13,015 nucleotides of DNA from Erysipelotrichaceae bacterium UBA4808 (lineage in GTDB: Bacteria > Bacillota_I > Bacilli_A > Erysipelotrichales > Erysipelotrichaceae): assembly GCA_002402585.1 (NCBI GenBank), contig DHGC01000021.1, forward strand, positions 1 to 13,015, read 5' to 3'. The notes beneath the pieces were generated by a model. The model saw nothing but the letters and a program-made list of their open reading frames with translations, did no database searches and was not told where the DNA came from. A program made the translations under genes and the position numbers. Shown here piece after piece: positions 7,296 to 13,015 of this stretch. Each line of letters begins with the position of its first letter. The stretch's first letter is position 1.

Positions 7296-9184
7296 AAGAA
7301 GGTGAAGCGATTGAAGCGATTGAACATAAACCGAAACCAAGGTGTGATCACGATTTGTACCGTTCCAGATGCCTGTGACACAACAGGTCGTATCGCAAGT
7401 CGTTTCAGACGCTCCATGACCTCCCAATTTGGATGACCATAGGGATTCTTTCCCGCACTGATTAAAGCGATGCGTGCTTGCACATGGCTTAGAAACGCTA
7501 AACTACTCGAGGTTTTGGAACCATGATGACCCAACTTGATGACATCACTCTTTAGCTCTGGATGGGCTTTGATGAGTTGGAGCTCTCCAGCTGTCCCAAG
7601 ATCCCCCATGAATAAGAAGCGTAACGACGCAATACCAACTTGATAAACCAAAGACAGATCATTATCTTCTTTTGCTTCGAGAATGGGTAGATATTGCAAA
7701 TGGAACCATTCATCTTGGATATCTCTCCCGAGCTTAACCAGGTTCTTAATCGCATAATCTCTATGCAATGCCTCAACATTTCCATTATGATCCGCATCAT
7801 CATGTGTGATGATCAAATGATTCAGGGTATGAACACCACGATGATCTAAACTTGCTTTTAAATTTGCATAGTGTGAAGGTGGACCCGTGTCAATCAAGAT
7901 GACACTTTGATTGAAAGGGGCTTGTAATAAAATCGCATCCCCCTGTCCTACATAAAGCATCGTCACGGTATAGAACCAAGGATACGAAATAAAAACCATT
8001 AAAAAATTGATCATGATTAAGCTTATGATCTTAATTCCAAAATGTTTGTTTCGAAGTCGATGCCAAAGATAAATAGAAAAACTGATCAGCACAACTGAAG
8101 CTCTTCCACGCAACACAAACACATCTTGTGTGTAAACGAACCACAGATCTAAACATCGATAAATAGAACTAAAGGGTTTATGTATATATGGGATAAACGA
8201 GCTTAAAATACCCATCACAATCAAGCCAAGATTGAGAATGCGATTAATGGGAAATAAAATGATTCCTAATAAAGATACACGTTTCATGTTCATAAGCAAA
8301 CACCAATAAGCAACGCTAAAGCGTACCCATTTGACTGCTTTCTTATCCACAAACAAAGTGACTGCTTGCATACTGAAAGGAAAGATATAAGCCAATTGGC
8401 TACTGCCATAAGGTGAATACCATAAGCAGATAAAGATACTTAATGCCCATTTAAGCATGCGATCCTCTATAAACATTCCCACTGCATAGGTGATCAAGAT
8501 GCGCAATAAAACCAAAGGCATGCCTAAAACATATGCCAAATATAGTAGTACTGTAATACTGATTAAACGTTCCACCCAAATCGATTTGAAGTGGATGCAC
8601 ACGCGCTTGATCACATCCAAAAGCGCTAGATAGACCAATCCCATCGATATCCATAAACTGCTTATTTCATCTGGATCACTTTGAAACAAGAGTGCTCTCA
8701 CTTCTTGTATGAAGCGTTTGTCTTGATTAAATCCACCTTTACTTAATTGATGCATCAATCCACTGCCTTCAATGCGATAGCTATCCGCTTCTGCCGTTCG
8801 ATAACAAATGCCATTGGCCTTTGACCAATCAATTGGATTGAAGCCATCTTGATTCATATTGGCCTCAATGGGATGCAAAGCATAGAGTTTGATTTGATCA
8901 TCCATCGCATAGATGGAGACATCCTGAACTTGAACCAACACCTTGGTATAGCCTTTTTGAACCAAAAGTGAGCTTTTGTTCAAACGTACGACACGACCTT
9001 GATTGATGGGTTGGCAAAGCTGAAGGTTCGAACGTAATAGAAACAAAATGAAAACGACGACAAATAAAGTTTTTAGAGGGATGGATTTAGTGATGATAAA
9101 GTAGAGACACAAAAACAATGCAAGCCAAGGTGACTTGATGCCGATCCACATCAAGATAGATAAATACACAAAGAAGGACTTCAT
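7292..9184 (-). CDS. comEC: ComEC/Rec2-type DNA uptake channel protein, short and divergent
   Basis: Membrane channel that passes single-stranded DNA into the cell during transformation. 630 residues, against about 770 in B. subtilis. The order is N-terminal membrane segments (about 5-50), an OB-fold-like region (about 60-145), a multi-membrane competence domain (about 165-400) and a C-terminal metallo-beta-lactamase-like domain (about 405-615). The last is well kept: VGQGDA at 412-417, THDDADHNGN at 460-469, GD at 527-528, LGHHGSKTSSS at 551-561 and YGHP at 582-585. The usual HLLAISGLHV stretch reads SLWISMGLVYL (176-186), with the His replaced, so the channel domain is divergent. The ATG at 9184 overlaps the comEA stop (ATGA). 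The C-terminus ends in a short Phe/Arg/Asn repeat encoded by a duplicated 9-mer. Confidence 0.92.
   Translation of the reverse strand: MKSFFVYLSILMWIGIKSPWLALFLCLYFIITKSIPLKTLFVVVFILFLLRSNLQLCQPINQGRVVRLNKSSLLVQKGYTKVLVQVQDVSIYAMDDQIKLYALHPIEANMNQDGFNPIDWSKANGICYRTAEADSYRIEGSGLMHQLSKGGFNQDKRFIQEVRALLFQSDPDEISSLWISMGLVYLALLDVIKRVCIHFKSIWVERLISITVLLYLAYVLGMPLVLLRILITYAVGMFIEDRMLKWALSIFICLWYSPYGSSQLAYIFPFSMQAVTLFVDKKAVKWVRFSVAYWCLLMNMKRVSLLGIILFPINRILNLGLIVMGILSSFIPYIHKPFSSIYRCLDLWFVYTQDVFVLRGRASVVLISFSIYLWHRLRNKHFGIKIISLIMINFLMVFISYPWFYTVTMLYVGQGDAILLQAPFNQSVILIDTGPPSHYANLKASLDHRGVHTLNHLIITHDDADHNGNVEALHRDYAIKNLVKLGRDIQDEWFHLQYLPILEAKEDNDLSLVYQVGIASLRFLFMGDLGTAGELQLIKAHPELKSDVIKLGHHGSKTSSSLAFLSHVQARIALISAGKNPYGHPNWEVMERLKRLAIRPVVSQASGTVQIVITPWFRFMFNRFNRFTFF
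7304..7321. repeat. Tandem 9-bp duplication at the comEC 3' end
   Basis: GAAGCGATT occurs twice head to tail (7304-7312 and 7313-7321). On the minus strand this encodes the FNRFNRF part of the ComEC tail. It is in frame and changes only the length of the C-terminus, probably a slippage duplication. Confidence 0.8.
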
Positions 9185-9627
9185 AAGCTTATGTGGTCTT
9201 TGAGCTTCGCAAATAAACGTTCTTTAATGCCTTTGATAAGCATCAAATCTTCAAGGGATTGAAATAAACCGACTTGCTCACGATGGGCAATGATTCTTGC
9301 CGCGATGGAAGGGCCGATGCCTGGAAGTTCACACAACTCTTCTAAACTTGCTTGGTTTATTGAAATGCGCTGTTCCTGTTTGGGATAGAGTACGATTAAA
9401 TCTTGATCATGCAAGATCTGTTGGGGATTCAAACGTGACAGATCACAGGCTTCACATTCAATTTGATCAAGAATCAATTCAAGTGGTGCATAAAGCGGTA
9501 CTTCAAAAACTTCGATGTTTTGATTGAGGTGACGTACTTGCACATGAATCTTGATGTCTTCTTGTTTGGGAAGAATTTCCACGGAGGCACATGCACTCAG
9601 AACCAACAATAAAAAAAGGATTTTCAT
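9181..9627 (-). CDS. comEA: ComEA-like competence DNA receptor, apparent lipoprotein
   Basis: Surface DNA-binding protein of the transformation machinery. The C-terminal helix-hairpin-helix pair is clear: SINQASLEEL at 89-98, LPGIGPSIAARII at 101-113 and LMLIKGIKERLFAKL at about 128-142. Residues about 24-82 look like the SLBB-type domain of Gram-positive ComEA and contain an extra C58-E-A-C61. The N-terminus is unusual: MKILFLLLVLSAC carries a lipobox (L10-S-A-C13), suggesting lipid anchoring rather than the usual transmembrane helix, although the signal is very short. An in-frame stop three codons upstream fixes the start at 9627 or later. The only Shine-Dalgarno-like bases (AGAAGG) touch the ATG, so initiation looks weak or leaderless. 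comEB is absent between comEA and comEC. The gene follows greA after 35 bases. Confidence 0.92.
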   Translation of the reverse strand: MKILFLLLVLSACASVEILPKQEDIKIHVQVRHLNQNIEVFEVPLYAPLELILDQIECEACDLSRLNPQQILHDQDLIVLYPKQEQRISINQASLEELCELPGIGPSIAARIIAHREQVGLFQSLEDLMLIKGIKERLFAKLKDHISL

Positions 9628-9632
9628 CCTTC

Positions 9633-9638
9633 TTTATA
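9633..9638 (-). promoter_or_regulatory. Possible -10 element just before comEA
   Basis: TATAAA on the minus strand ends five bases before ATG 9627, so transcription from it would start at or within the start codon (leaderless). There is no TG extension, and the best -35 candidate (TTAGGA, 18-base spacer) matches only 3 of 6. Weak, and offered because comEA has no well-spaced ribosome binding site. Confidence 0.3.
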
Positions 9639-9662
9639 CGTTAATGTTTAACTTTATCCTAA

Positions 9663-10130
9663 TTATTTGACATCGATGATGCGAATGTATTCACGAGGTT
9701 CAACTTCAACTTCGATCTCTTCATCACTGACCATACGATCCATTAAAGCCACTGCCAAAGGTGTGACATTGGAGAGCTTACCATTGATTGGATCCGCTTC
9801 AACCGAAGAAACGATGGTATAGGTTTCTTCGAAACCATCACGACTGCGAATGGTAACTTGTGCACCAAGTTTAACGACACGGGTACCACCTTGGACATCA
9901 ATGATCTCGATGTTGTTGAAGATATTTTCCAATTCACGAATACGTGCTTCTACACGCGCTTGGCGATCACGAGCCGCATCATAATCCGCATTTTCAGACA
10001 AGTCCCCTTGGGCACGTGCTGCTTGCAAATCTTCAATGACTTCTTTACGAACAGTATGAATCAAATGCTCTTGTTCGCGCTTTAATTCATCATACCCTTG
10101 TTGTGTTACTCTTACTTTTTCTTGTGCCAT
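9663..10130 (-). CDS. greA: Transcription elongation factor GreA
   Basis: Binds the RNA polymerase secondary channel and stimulates cleavage of backtracked RNA. 155 residues, normal length. The N-terminal coiled coil (about 1-75) contains GDLSENADYDAARDRQ at 42-57, with the acidic tip residues D43 and E46. The C-terminal FKBP-like domain (about 80-155) follows with VVKLGAQVTI and the usual NGKLSNVTPLAVALM stretch. The ATG at 10130 has AAGGAG (10139-10144) eight bases upstream. It has its own extended -10 promoter overlapping the udk stop, so it can be expressed apart from the upstream operon. udk-greA adjacency is also seen in Bacillus. Confidence 0.98.
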   Translation of the reverse strand: MAQEKVRVTQQGYDELKREQEHLIHTVRKEVIEDLQAARAQGDLSENADYDAARDRQARVEARIRELENIFNNIEIIDVQGGTRVVKLGAQVTIRSRDGFEETYTIVSSVEADPINGKLSNVTPLAVALMDRMVSDEEIEVEVEPREYIRIIDVK

Positions 10131-10153
10131 CTTATGATCTCCTTAACTTTTGG

Positions 10154-10159
10154 ATTATA
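10154..10159 (-). promoter_or_regulatory. Extended -10 promoter of greA
   Basis: The minus strand reads TGC-TATAAT, overlapping the TAA stop of udk (10155-10157). No good -35 hexamer at 16-18 bases. The predicted start near 10147 gives a leader of about 17 nt that contains AAGGAG (10139-10144). Part of the match could come from the udk codons, but the perfect nonamer and the placement argue for function. Confidence 0.65.
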
Positions 10160-10787
10160 GCATATTCATCTTGATAATACTACCAATTTTCGTCGTGAGC
10201 AGATCCACAGCAACTTCATTTTTTCCGCCCTCAGGTACGATCACATCCGCATAACGTTTCGAGGGTTCAATGAACTGATCGTGCATCAAACGAACGGTAT
10301 TCATGTACTGGGTGATGACACTGTCCAAGCTACGTCCACGATCACGGACATCGCGATTCAATCGACGTATGAAACGAACATCAGCAGGCGTATCCACAAA
10401 GAGTTTGATATCCAAGTGTTTACGAATCGCTTCATCTTCCAACACAAACAAACCTTCCACAACAATGACATCATGGGGTTCTAATTTCTCAACAACTGCC
10501 GAACGTGTATATTCGATGAAATCATAAGTTGGCATGTCGACGGTCTGACCGCTCCGCAATTCACCCAAATGCTTAGCCAATAAATCATTGTCAAAGGCAA
10601 AGGGATGATCATAATTGACCTTTAGACGCTCTTCCATCGTCATCTTTGCTTGATCCTTGTAGTAATCATCTTGACGAATGATCACGACAGAATTCGTTTC
10701 TTCAAACTCACGTTTCAAACGTTTGGCTAAAGATGTCTTACCAGAGGCACTGCCCCCTGCTACTCCTATGATGATGCGTTTACTCAT
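10155..10787 (-). CDS. udk: Uridine kinase
   Basis: Phosphorylates uridine (and cytidine) to UMP/CMP in pyrimidine salvage. 210 residues, the family norm. P-loop GGSASGKT at 11-18, then QDDYYKD at 39-45 and NYDHPFAFD at 58-66 for nucleoside binding, VVEGLFVLED in the middle and the Arg-rich lid RRLNRDVRDRGRS near 135-148. ATG 10787 has AGGAGG (10793-10798) at five bases, overlapping the mltG stop (TAG at 10797-10799). An out-of-frame ATG lies between the two and is probably ignored. Confidence 0.98.
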   Translation of the reverse strand: MSKRIIIGVAGGSASGKTSLAKRLKREFEETNSVVIIRQDDYYKDQAKMTMEERLKVNYDHPFAFDNDLLAKHLGELRSGQTVDMPTYDFIEYTRSAVVEKLEPHDVIVVEGLFVLEDEAIRKHLDIKLFVDTPADVRFIRRLNRDVRDRGRSLDSVITQYMNTVRLMHDQFIEPSKRYADVIVPEGGKNEVAVDLLTTKIGSIIKMNML

Positions 10788-10796
10788 GTCATCCTC

Positions 10797-11879
10797 CTAT
10801 CGTTTAAGATACTTATCTTCGTTCTGGAGATGTTCAGTGTAAGTCTTTGCATAATACACTTTGCCATCGCCATAGATATCCGCTAAAAAGAAATAATAGT
10901 CATTGGCGGTCGGTTGGATCGTTGCCAATAGAGCCTGTTTAGAAGGATTCGTAATGGGCCCAATCGGTAAACCACGATACAGATAGGTGTTGTAAGGAGA
11001 ATCCAGTTTCTGATTGTCATAATTCTCACAATCCTTCCAACTATCATACTCATACAAGGCATAACATACGGTAACACTCGACTGCAACGGCATGTTTATT
11101 TCCAGTCGATTCAAGAAGACTTGTGAGATCATCTTCATGTCTTCAACCAATCCGGCTTCGAATTGAACCACGGAAGCTAAAGTGATTGCATCGTGGATGG
11201 ACATACCAAAGGCATCAAACAAAGCTTTGTTTTCATCATAGACTTTTTGTGTTTGATTCAAGACACGACGGGTCAGTGAATCCGCCGATGCGTTGGGATT
11301 CATGAAATAGGTTTCCGGCATCAAATACCCTTCCAATAAAACACGAACACCCTTGTTTTCGAAGATTTCTTCAGTCAAAACACTGTATTCACTCATTAAG
11401 GACCGGATGTAGGCTTCATCATTCCACAAAGCCATCAAATCTTCAGCCGTGGTCTTGTTCATTTGCGCCGACATTTTCACTGCAATTTGTTTTGCCCAGT
11501 CCCCGGGAATAATCGTGACCACAACATCGGTCGGTACGATCTTACTCGCATCTACCAAGGTGCTGAGAATGGTCTTCACATCATAACCATAATCCAAGCG
11601 AAACACCCCAACTTTAAAATCAGTGAGTTTCACATACTTCGCATAGACCTCAAAAACCAATTTATCTTCAATTAGATTCATTTCATAAAGCTTGCTTGTG
11701 ACCTGATCCAAGGTATCGCCTTTTTCAACGGCAAAAAGAACCTGTTCACCTTCAGGACCGACCGCATCCAATTTGCTTTGCACCGTCACATACCCAATCC
11801 CCACCACAACGATAAAAAACAAGATTAGGATGAAGCCTAAGCTTGTCTTTTTAATTTTTCGCGTTTTCGTCTTCTTCAT
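10797..11879 (-). CDS. mltG: Endolytic murein transglycosylase MltG (YceG-like)
   Basis: Membrane-anchored enzyme that cuts nascent peptidoglycan glycan strands and so limits strand length. 360 residues: a basic N-terminus (1-12), one transmembrane helix (about 13-33), a LysM-like part (about 45-110) and the YceG catalytic domain. LEGYLMPETYF (182-192) and LASVVQFEAG (234-243) are the family blocks. By my alignment E241 matches catalytic E218 of E. coli, while the more N-terminal Glu of the usual EKE is Gln239 here. PYNTYLYRGLPIGPITNP is the conserved end of the active-site region. The only two cysteines, C272 and C284, lie outside the membrane and could form a disulfide. The start overlaps the DUF1292 gene by 29 bases and lacks a clear ribosome binding site, so coupling is likely. 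Confidence 0.96.
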   Translation of the reverse strand: MKKTKTRKIKKTSLGFILILFFIVVVGIGYVTVQSKLDAVGPEGEQVLFAVEKGDTLDQVTSKLYEMNLIEDKLVFEVYAKYVKLTDFKVGVFRLDYGYDVKTILSTLVDASKIVPTDVVVTIIPGDWAKQIAVKMSAQMNKTTAEDLMALWNDEAYIRSLMSEYSVLTEEIFENKGVRVLLEGYLMPETYFMNPNASADSLTRRVLNQTQKVYDENKALFDAFGMSIHDAITLASVVQFEAGLVEDMKMISQVFLNRLEINMPLQSSVTVCYALYEYDSWKDCENYDNQKLDSPYNTYLYRGLPIGPITNPSKQALLATIQPTANDYYFFLADIYGDGKVYYAKTYTEHLQNEDKYLKR

Positions 11880-12117
11880 GGGTCAAGACATAATCTTCAA
11901 AGATGACTTCGAGCTTCTTCCACTCTTCAGGATCTTCAACTGGTGATAAATTCCCTTCCGCATCATAACAAGACACAAAGACTTCCCCATCTTCTTGACT
12001 TGGATCAAAGTAAAAAACAAAGTTTTTACCCGATTCCTCATCTTCATAGGTGAAGACGATCTCCATATTGATTTCTTTTCCACTTTCGTCAATGACGACG
12101 ATACTATTTTCTTCCAT
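11851..12117 (-). CDS. DUF1292 family protein (YrzB-like)
   Basis: 88-residue, strongly acidic protein of unknown function that belongs to the conserved alaS-ireB-ruvX neighbourhood in Firmicutes. Visible blocks are IVFTYEDEESGKNFVFYF (19-36) and a C-terminal EDPEEWKKLEVIFEDY. The start at 12117 (MEENSIVVIDE) is chosen because AAGGAG (12125-12130) lies seven bases upstream. A longer in-frame start at 12207 would add a basic stretch that is just the ruvX sequence in another frame. It overlaps ruvX by 14 bases and mltG by 29. No catalytic residues are recognisable. Confidence 0.9.
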   Translation of the reverse strand: MEENSIVVIDESGKEINMEIVFTYEDEESGKNFVFYFDPSQEDGEVFVSCYDAEGNLSPVEDPEEWKKLEVIFEDYVLTHEEDENAKN

Positions 12118-12547
12118 TCTGTGACTCCTTCTGTCTTTTTTGATCCAAGTATTCCTGCAACATCGTAACAGCTGCGACTTGGTCCACAACCTTCTTACGC
12201 TTCTCATAGCGCATCTGATTACGCATCAAACTTTGATGCGCCATAACCGTCGTCAAACGCTCATCCCATAGAATGACCGTAGCTGACGCAAACTTCTCAA
12301 TCTCATCCTTAAAGAACTCCGAACGCAAAGCCCCATCCCCGATACGCCCATTCATATGTTTGGGATAACCCAAGATGATCGCATCCACGGGGTATTCTTT
12401 AAGCAAGGCTTCGATCTGATTAAGCGCATCGTCATAGTCCTCACTCGCAAAGCGCAACGTGACCAAAGGACTCGCTAAAAAACCGCTGAGGTCGCTGATC
12501 GCAACCCCAACCGTTTTAGAACCGACATCCAATGCGATACTTCTCAT
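12104..12547 (-). CDS. ruvX: Holliday junction resolvase-like RuvX (YqgF)
   Basis: RNase H-fold nuclease linked to pre-16S rRNA 5' maturation and, by fold, to Holliday junction resolution. 147 residues, normal length. IALDVGSKTVGVA at 4-16 carries the first catalytic Asp (D7), GYPKHMNG at 60-67 is the family block, WDERLTT at 94-100 holds E96, and VVDQVAAVTMLQEYL at 120-134 holds D122, so the acidic set is complete. The start overlaps the ireB stop by four bases (ATGA), and the end overlaps the DUF1292 start by 14. Confidence 0.96.
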   Translation of the reverse strand: MRSIALDVGSKTVGVAISDLSGFLASPLVTLRFASEDYDDALNQIEALLKEYPVDAIILGYPKHMNGRIGDGALRSEFFKDEIEKFASATVILWDERLTTVMAHQSLMRNQMRYEKRKKVVDQVAAVTMLQEYLDQKRQKESQNGRK

Positions 12548-12804
12548 TCCGCATCATCCAGGTAAGCGCGAACCAATTCTTCAATGATCTCATAACGTTC
12601 AACCGTTTGAATCAAGGAGCGTGCATTCTGATGACTTGAGATATAAGCAGGATCATTGGAAATGAGATAACCTGACAATTGATTCACTGCATTATACCCG
12701 CGGTCTTCGAGCGCGGCCTGCACTTGTTTTAAGATCTGCTTGATGTTATCGCGCCGTATTTGATCTGATTTGAAGGCAACCGTCTCCGTGTGGTTTTGAC
12801 TCAT
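12544..12804 (-). CDS. ireB: IreB family regulatory phosphoprotein (UPF0297, YrzL)
   Basis: 86-residue small protein. In Enterococcus faecalis IreB is phosphorylated by the PASTA kinase IreK and affects cephalosporin resistance. The conserved core is plain: YNAVNQLSGYLISNDPAYIS at 37-56 and a C-terminal EIIEELVRAYL. N-terminal T6 and T8 (HTETVAF) are the candidate phosphosites. T8 in ETV matches one of the two enterococcal threonines, whereas the other position is not a Thr here (from memory of that protein). ATG 12804 has AAGGAGG (12813-12819) at eight bases. It is the first gene after alaS. Confidence 0.95.
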   Translation of the reverse strand: MSQNHTETVAFKSDQIRRDNIKQILKQVQAALEDRGYNAVNQLSGYLISNDPAYISSHQNARSLIQTVERYEIIEELVRAYLDDAE

Positions 12805-12826
12805 ACCATAATCCTCCTTTTTCTTT

Positions 12827-12832
12827 ATTCTA
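12827..12832 (-). promoter_or_regulatory. Possible promoter of the ireB operon
   Basis: TAGAAT on the minus strand (5 of 6 to TATAAT) with TTCAAA as a possible -35 (4 of 6) at a 16-base spacing. The predicted start near 12820 would give a leader of about 16 nt just holding AAGGAGG. There is no TG extension, unlike the other promoters here. Read-through from alaS is also possible since no terminator is seen. Confidence 0.4.
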
Positions 12833-12859
12833 AACTAGTCCCTAAGCTTTTGAAAGCAT

Positions 12860-13015
12860 TTAGATGAGTTTTTGTGCAATCATCTGGAGCGCATCCCCTA
12901 ATTTGGACACATCCTTGCCTCCAGCTTGAGCGAAATCAGGTCGACCTCCCCCATTTCCTGCACAAAGCACTGCTGCTTCTTTCACAAGGTCACCCGCTTT
13001 GATGCCCTGTTTATT
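12860..13015 (-). CDS. alaS: Alanyl-tRNA synthetase, C-terminal end (5' part beyond window)
   Basis: Last 51 residues and the TAA stop of alanyl-tRNA synthetase, which charges tRNA-Ala. GNGGGRPDFAQAGGKD is the hallmark of the C-terminal C-Ala domain, and the protein ends LQMIAQKLI. Only about 6 percent of the gene is in view, so nothing can be said about its catalytic or editing domains. alaS followed by ireB, ruvX and DUF1292 is the usual Firmicutes order. The 55 bases between it and ireB hold no terminator with a U run. Confidence 0.95.
   Translation of the reverse strand, partial: NKQGIKAGDLVKEAAVLCAGNGGGRPDFAQAGGKDVSKLGDALQMIAQKLI

Noticed and set aside
9640..9654. The GTTAA-ACA-TTAAC inverted repeat between greA and comEA as a terminator or operator
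   Set aside because: It is only 5 bp, A/T-rich and without a U run; it could occur by chance.
12118..12207. A longer start (12207) for the DUF1292 protein
   Set aside because: The added basic stretch is out-of-frame ruvX sequence, while ATG 12117 has a well-spaced AAGGAG.
12840..12862. A small hairpin (CTAA..GCTTT/AAAGC..TTAG) after alaS as a terminator
   Set aside because: The stem is short and bulged with a tiny loop, and no U run follows, so alaS probably reads into ireB.
1..13015. CRISPR arrays, insertion sequences, prophage, tRNA/rRNA genes, T-box or riboswitch leaders, defence or secondary-metabolite systems
   Set aside because: I looked for repeated spacers, transposase or integrase motifs, terminal repeats and long structured leaders and saw none; leaders here are under about 30 bases.

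Overview
This window reads as ordinary, densely packed chromosome of a low-to-moderate GC Gram-positive bacterium (Firmicutes/Bacillota). Gene content and order fit a non-sporulating lineage such as the Erysipelotrichia, but that placement is an inference from memory of gene orders. TGA is used as a normal stop (fmt, lepA, the MazG-like gene, comEA), so this is not a Mollicutes-type code. All genes but one (rpsT) lie on the minus strand, so transcription mostly runs from high to low coordinates. No stretch over 300 bases lacks a gene; the longest gap is the 163-base divergent region 4564-4726.

Reading along the minus strand, block 1 is the end of alaS, then ireB, ruvX, a DUF1292 gene, mltG, udk and greA. 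This is a familiar Firmicutes run, tightly overlapped and probably one operon, with an extra promoter before greA. Block 2 is comEA, comEC, holA and sdaA: DNA uptake, the DNA polymerase III delta subunit and an iron-sulfur L-serine dehydratase. A strong candidate promoter sits directly at the holA start codon. The sdaA end and the plus-strand rpsT gene converge on two facing terminators (4989-5063). Block 3 starts at a divergent promoter region shared with rpsT and holds fmt, an ECF-transporter S component, lepA, a small MazG-like pyrophosphohydrolase and hemW, whose last codons lie beyond the window.

The underlying order comEA-comEC-holA-rpsT-lepA-hemW is the known Firmicutes backbone. In Bacillus gpr and spoIIP sit between rpsT and lepA; here fmt plus the ECF S component sit there, sdaA is inserted after holA, and a MazG-like gene after lepA. 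Four promoters share an extended -10 (TGNTATAAT), three of them with inferred leaders of only about 15-25 nt.

I found no CRISPR array, insertion sequence, prophage, rRNA or tRNA gene, riboswitch or defence system, and I see no convincing undescribed system. The points most worth a second look are the near-leaderless holA start, the lipoprotein-like and poorly initiated ComEA, the short divergent ComEC, and the orphan ECF S component coupled to fmt.
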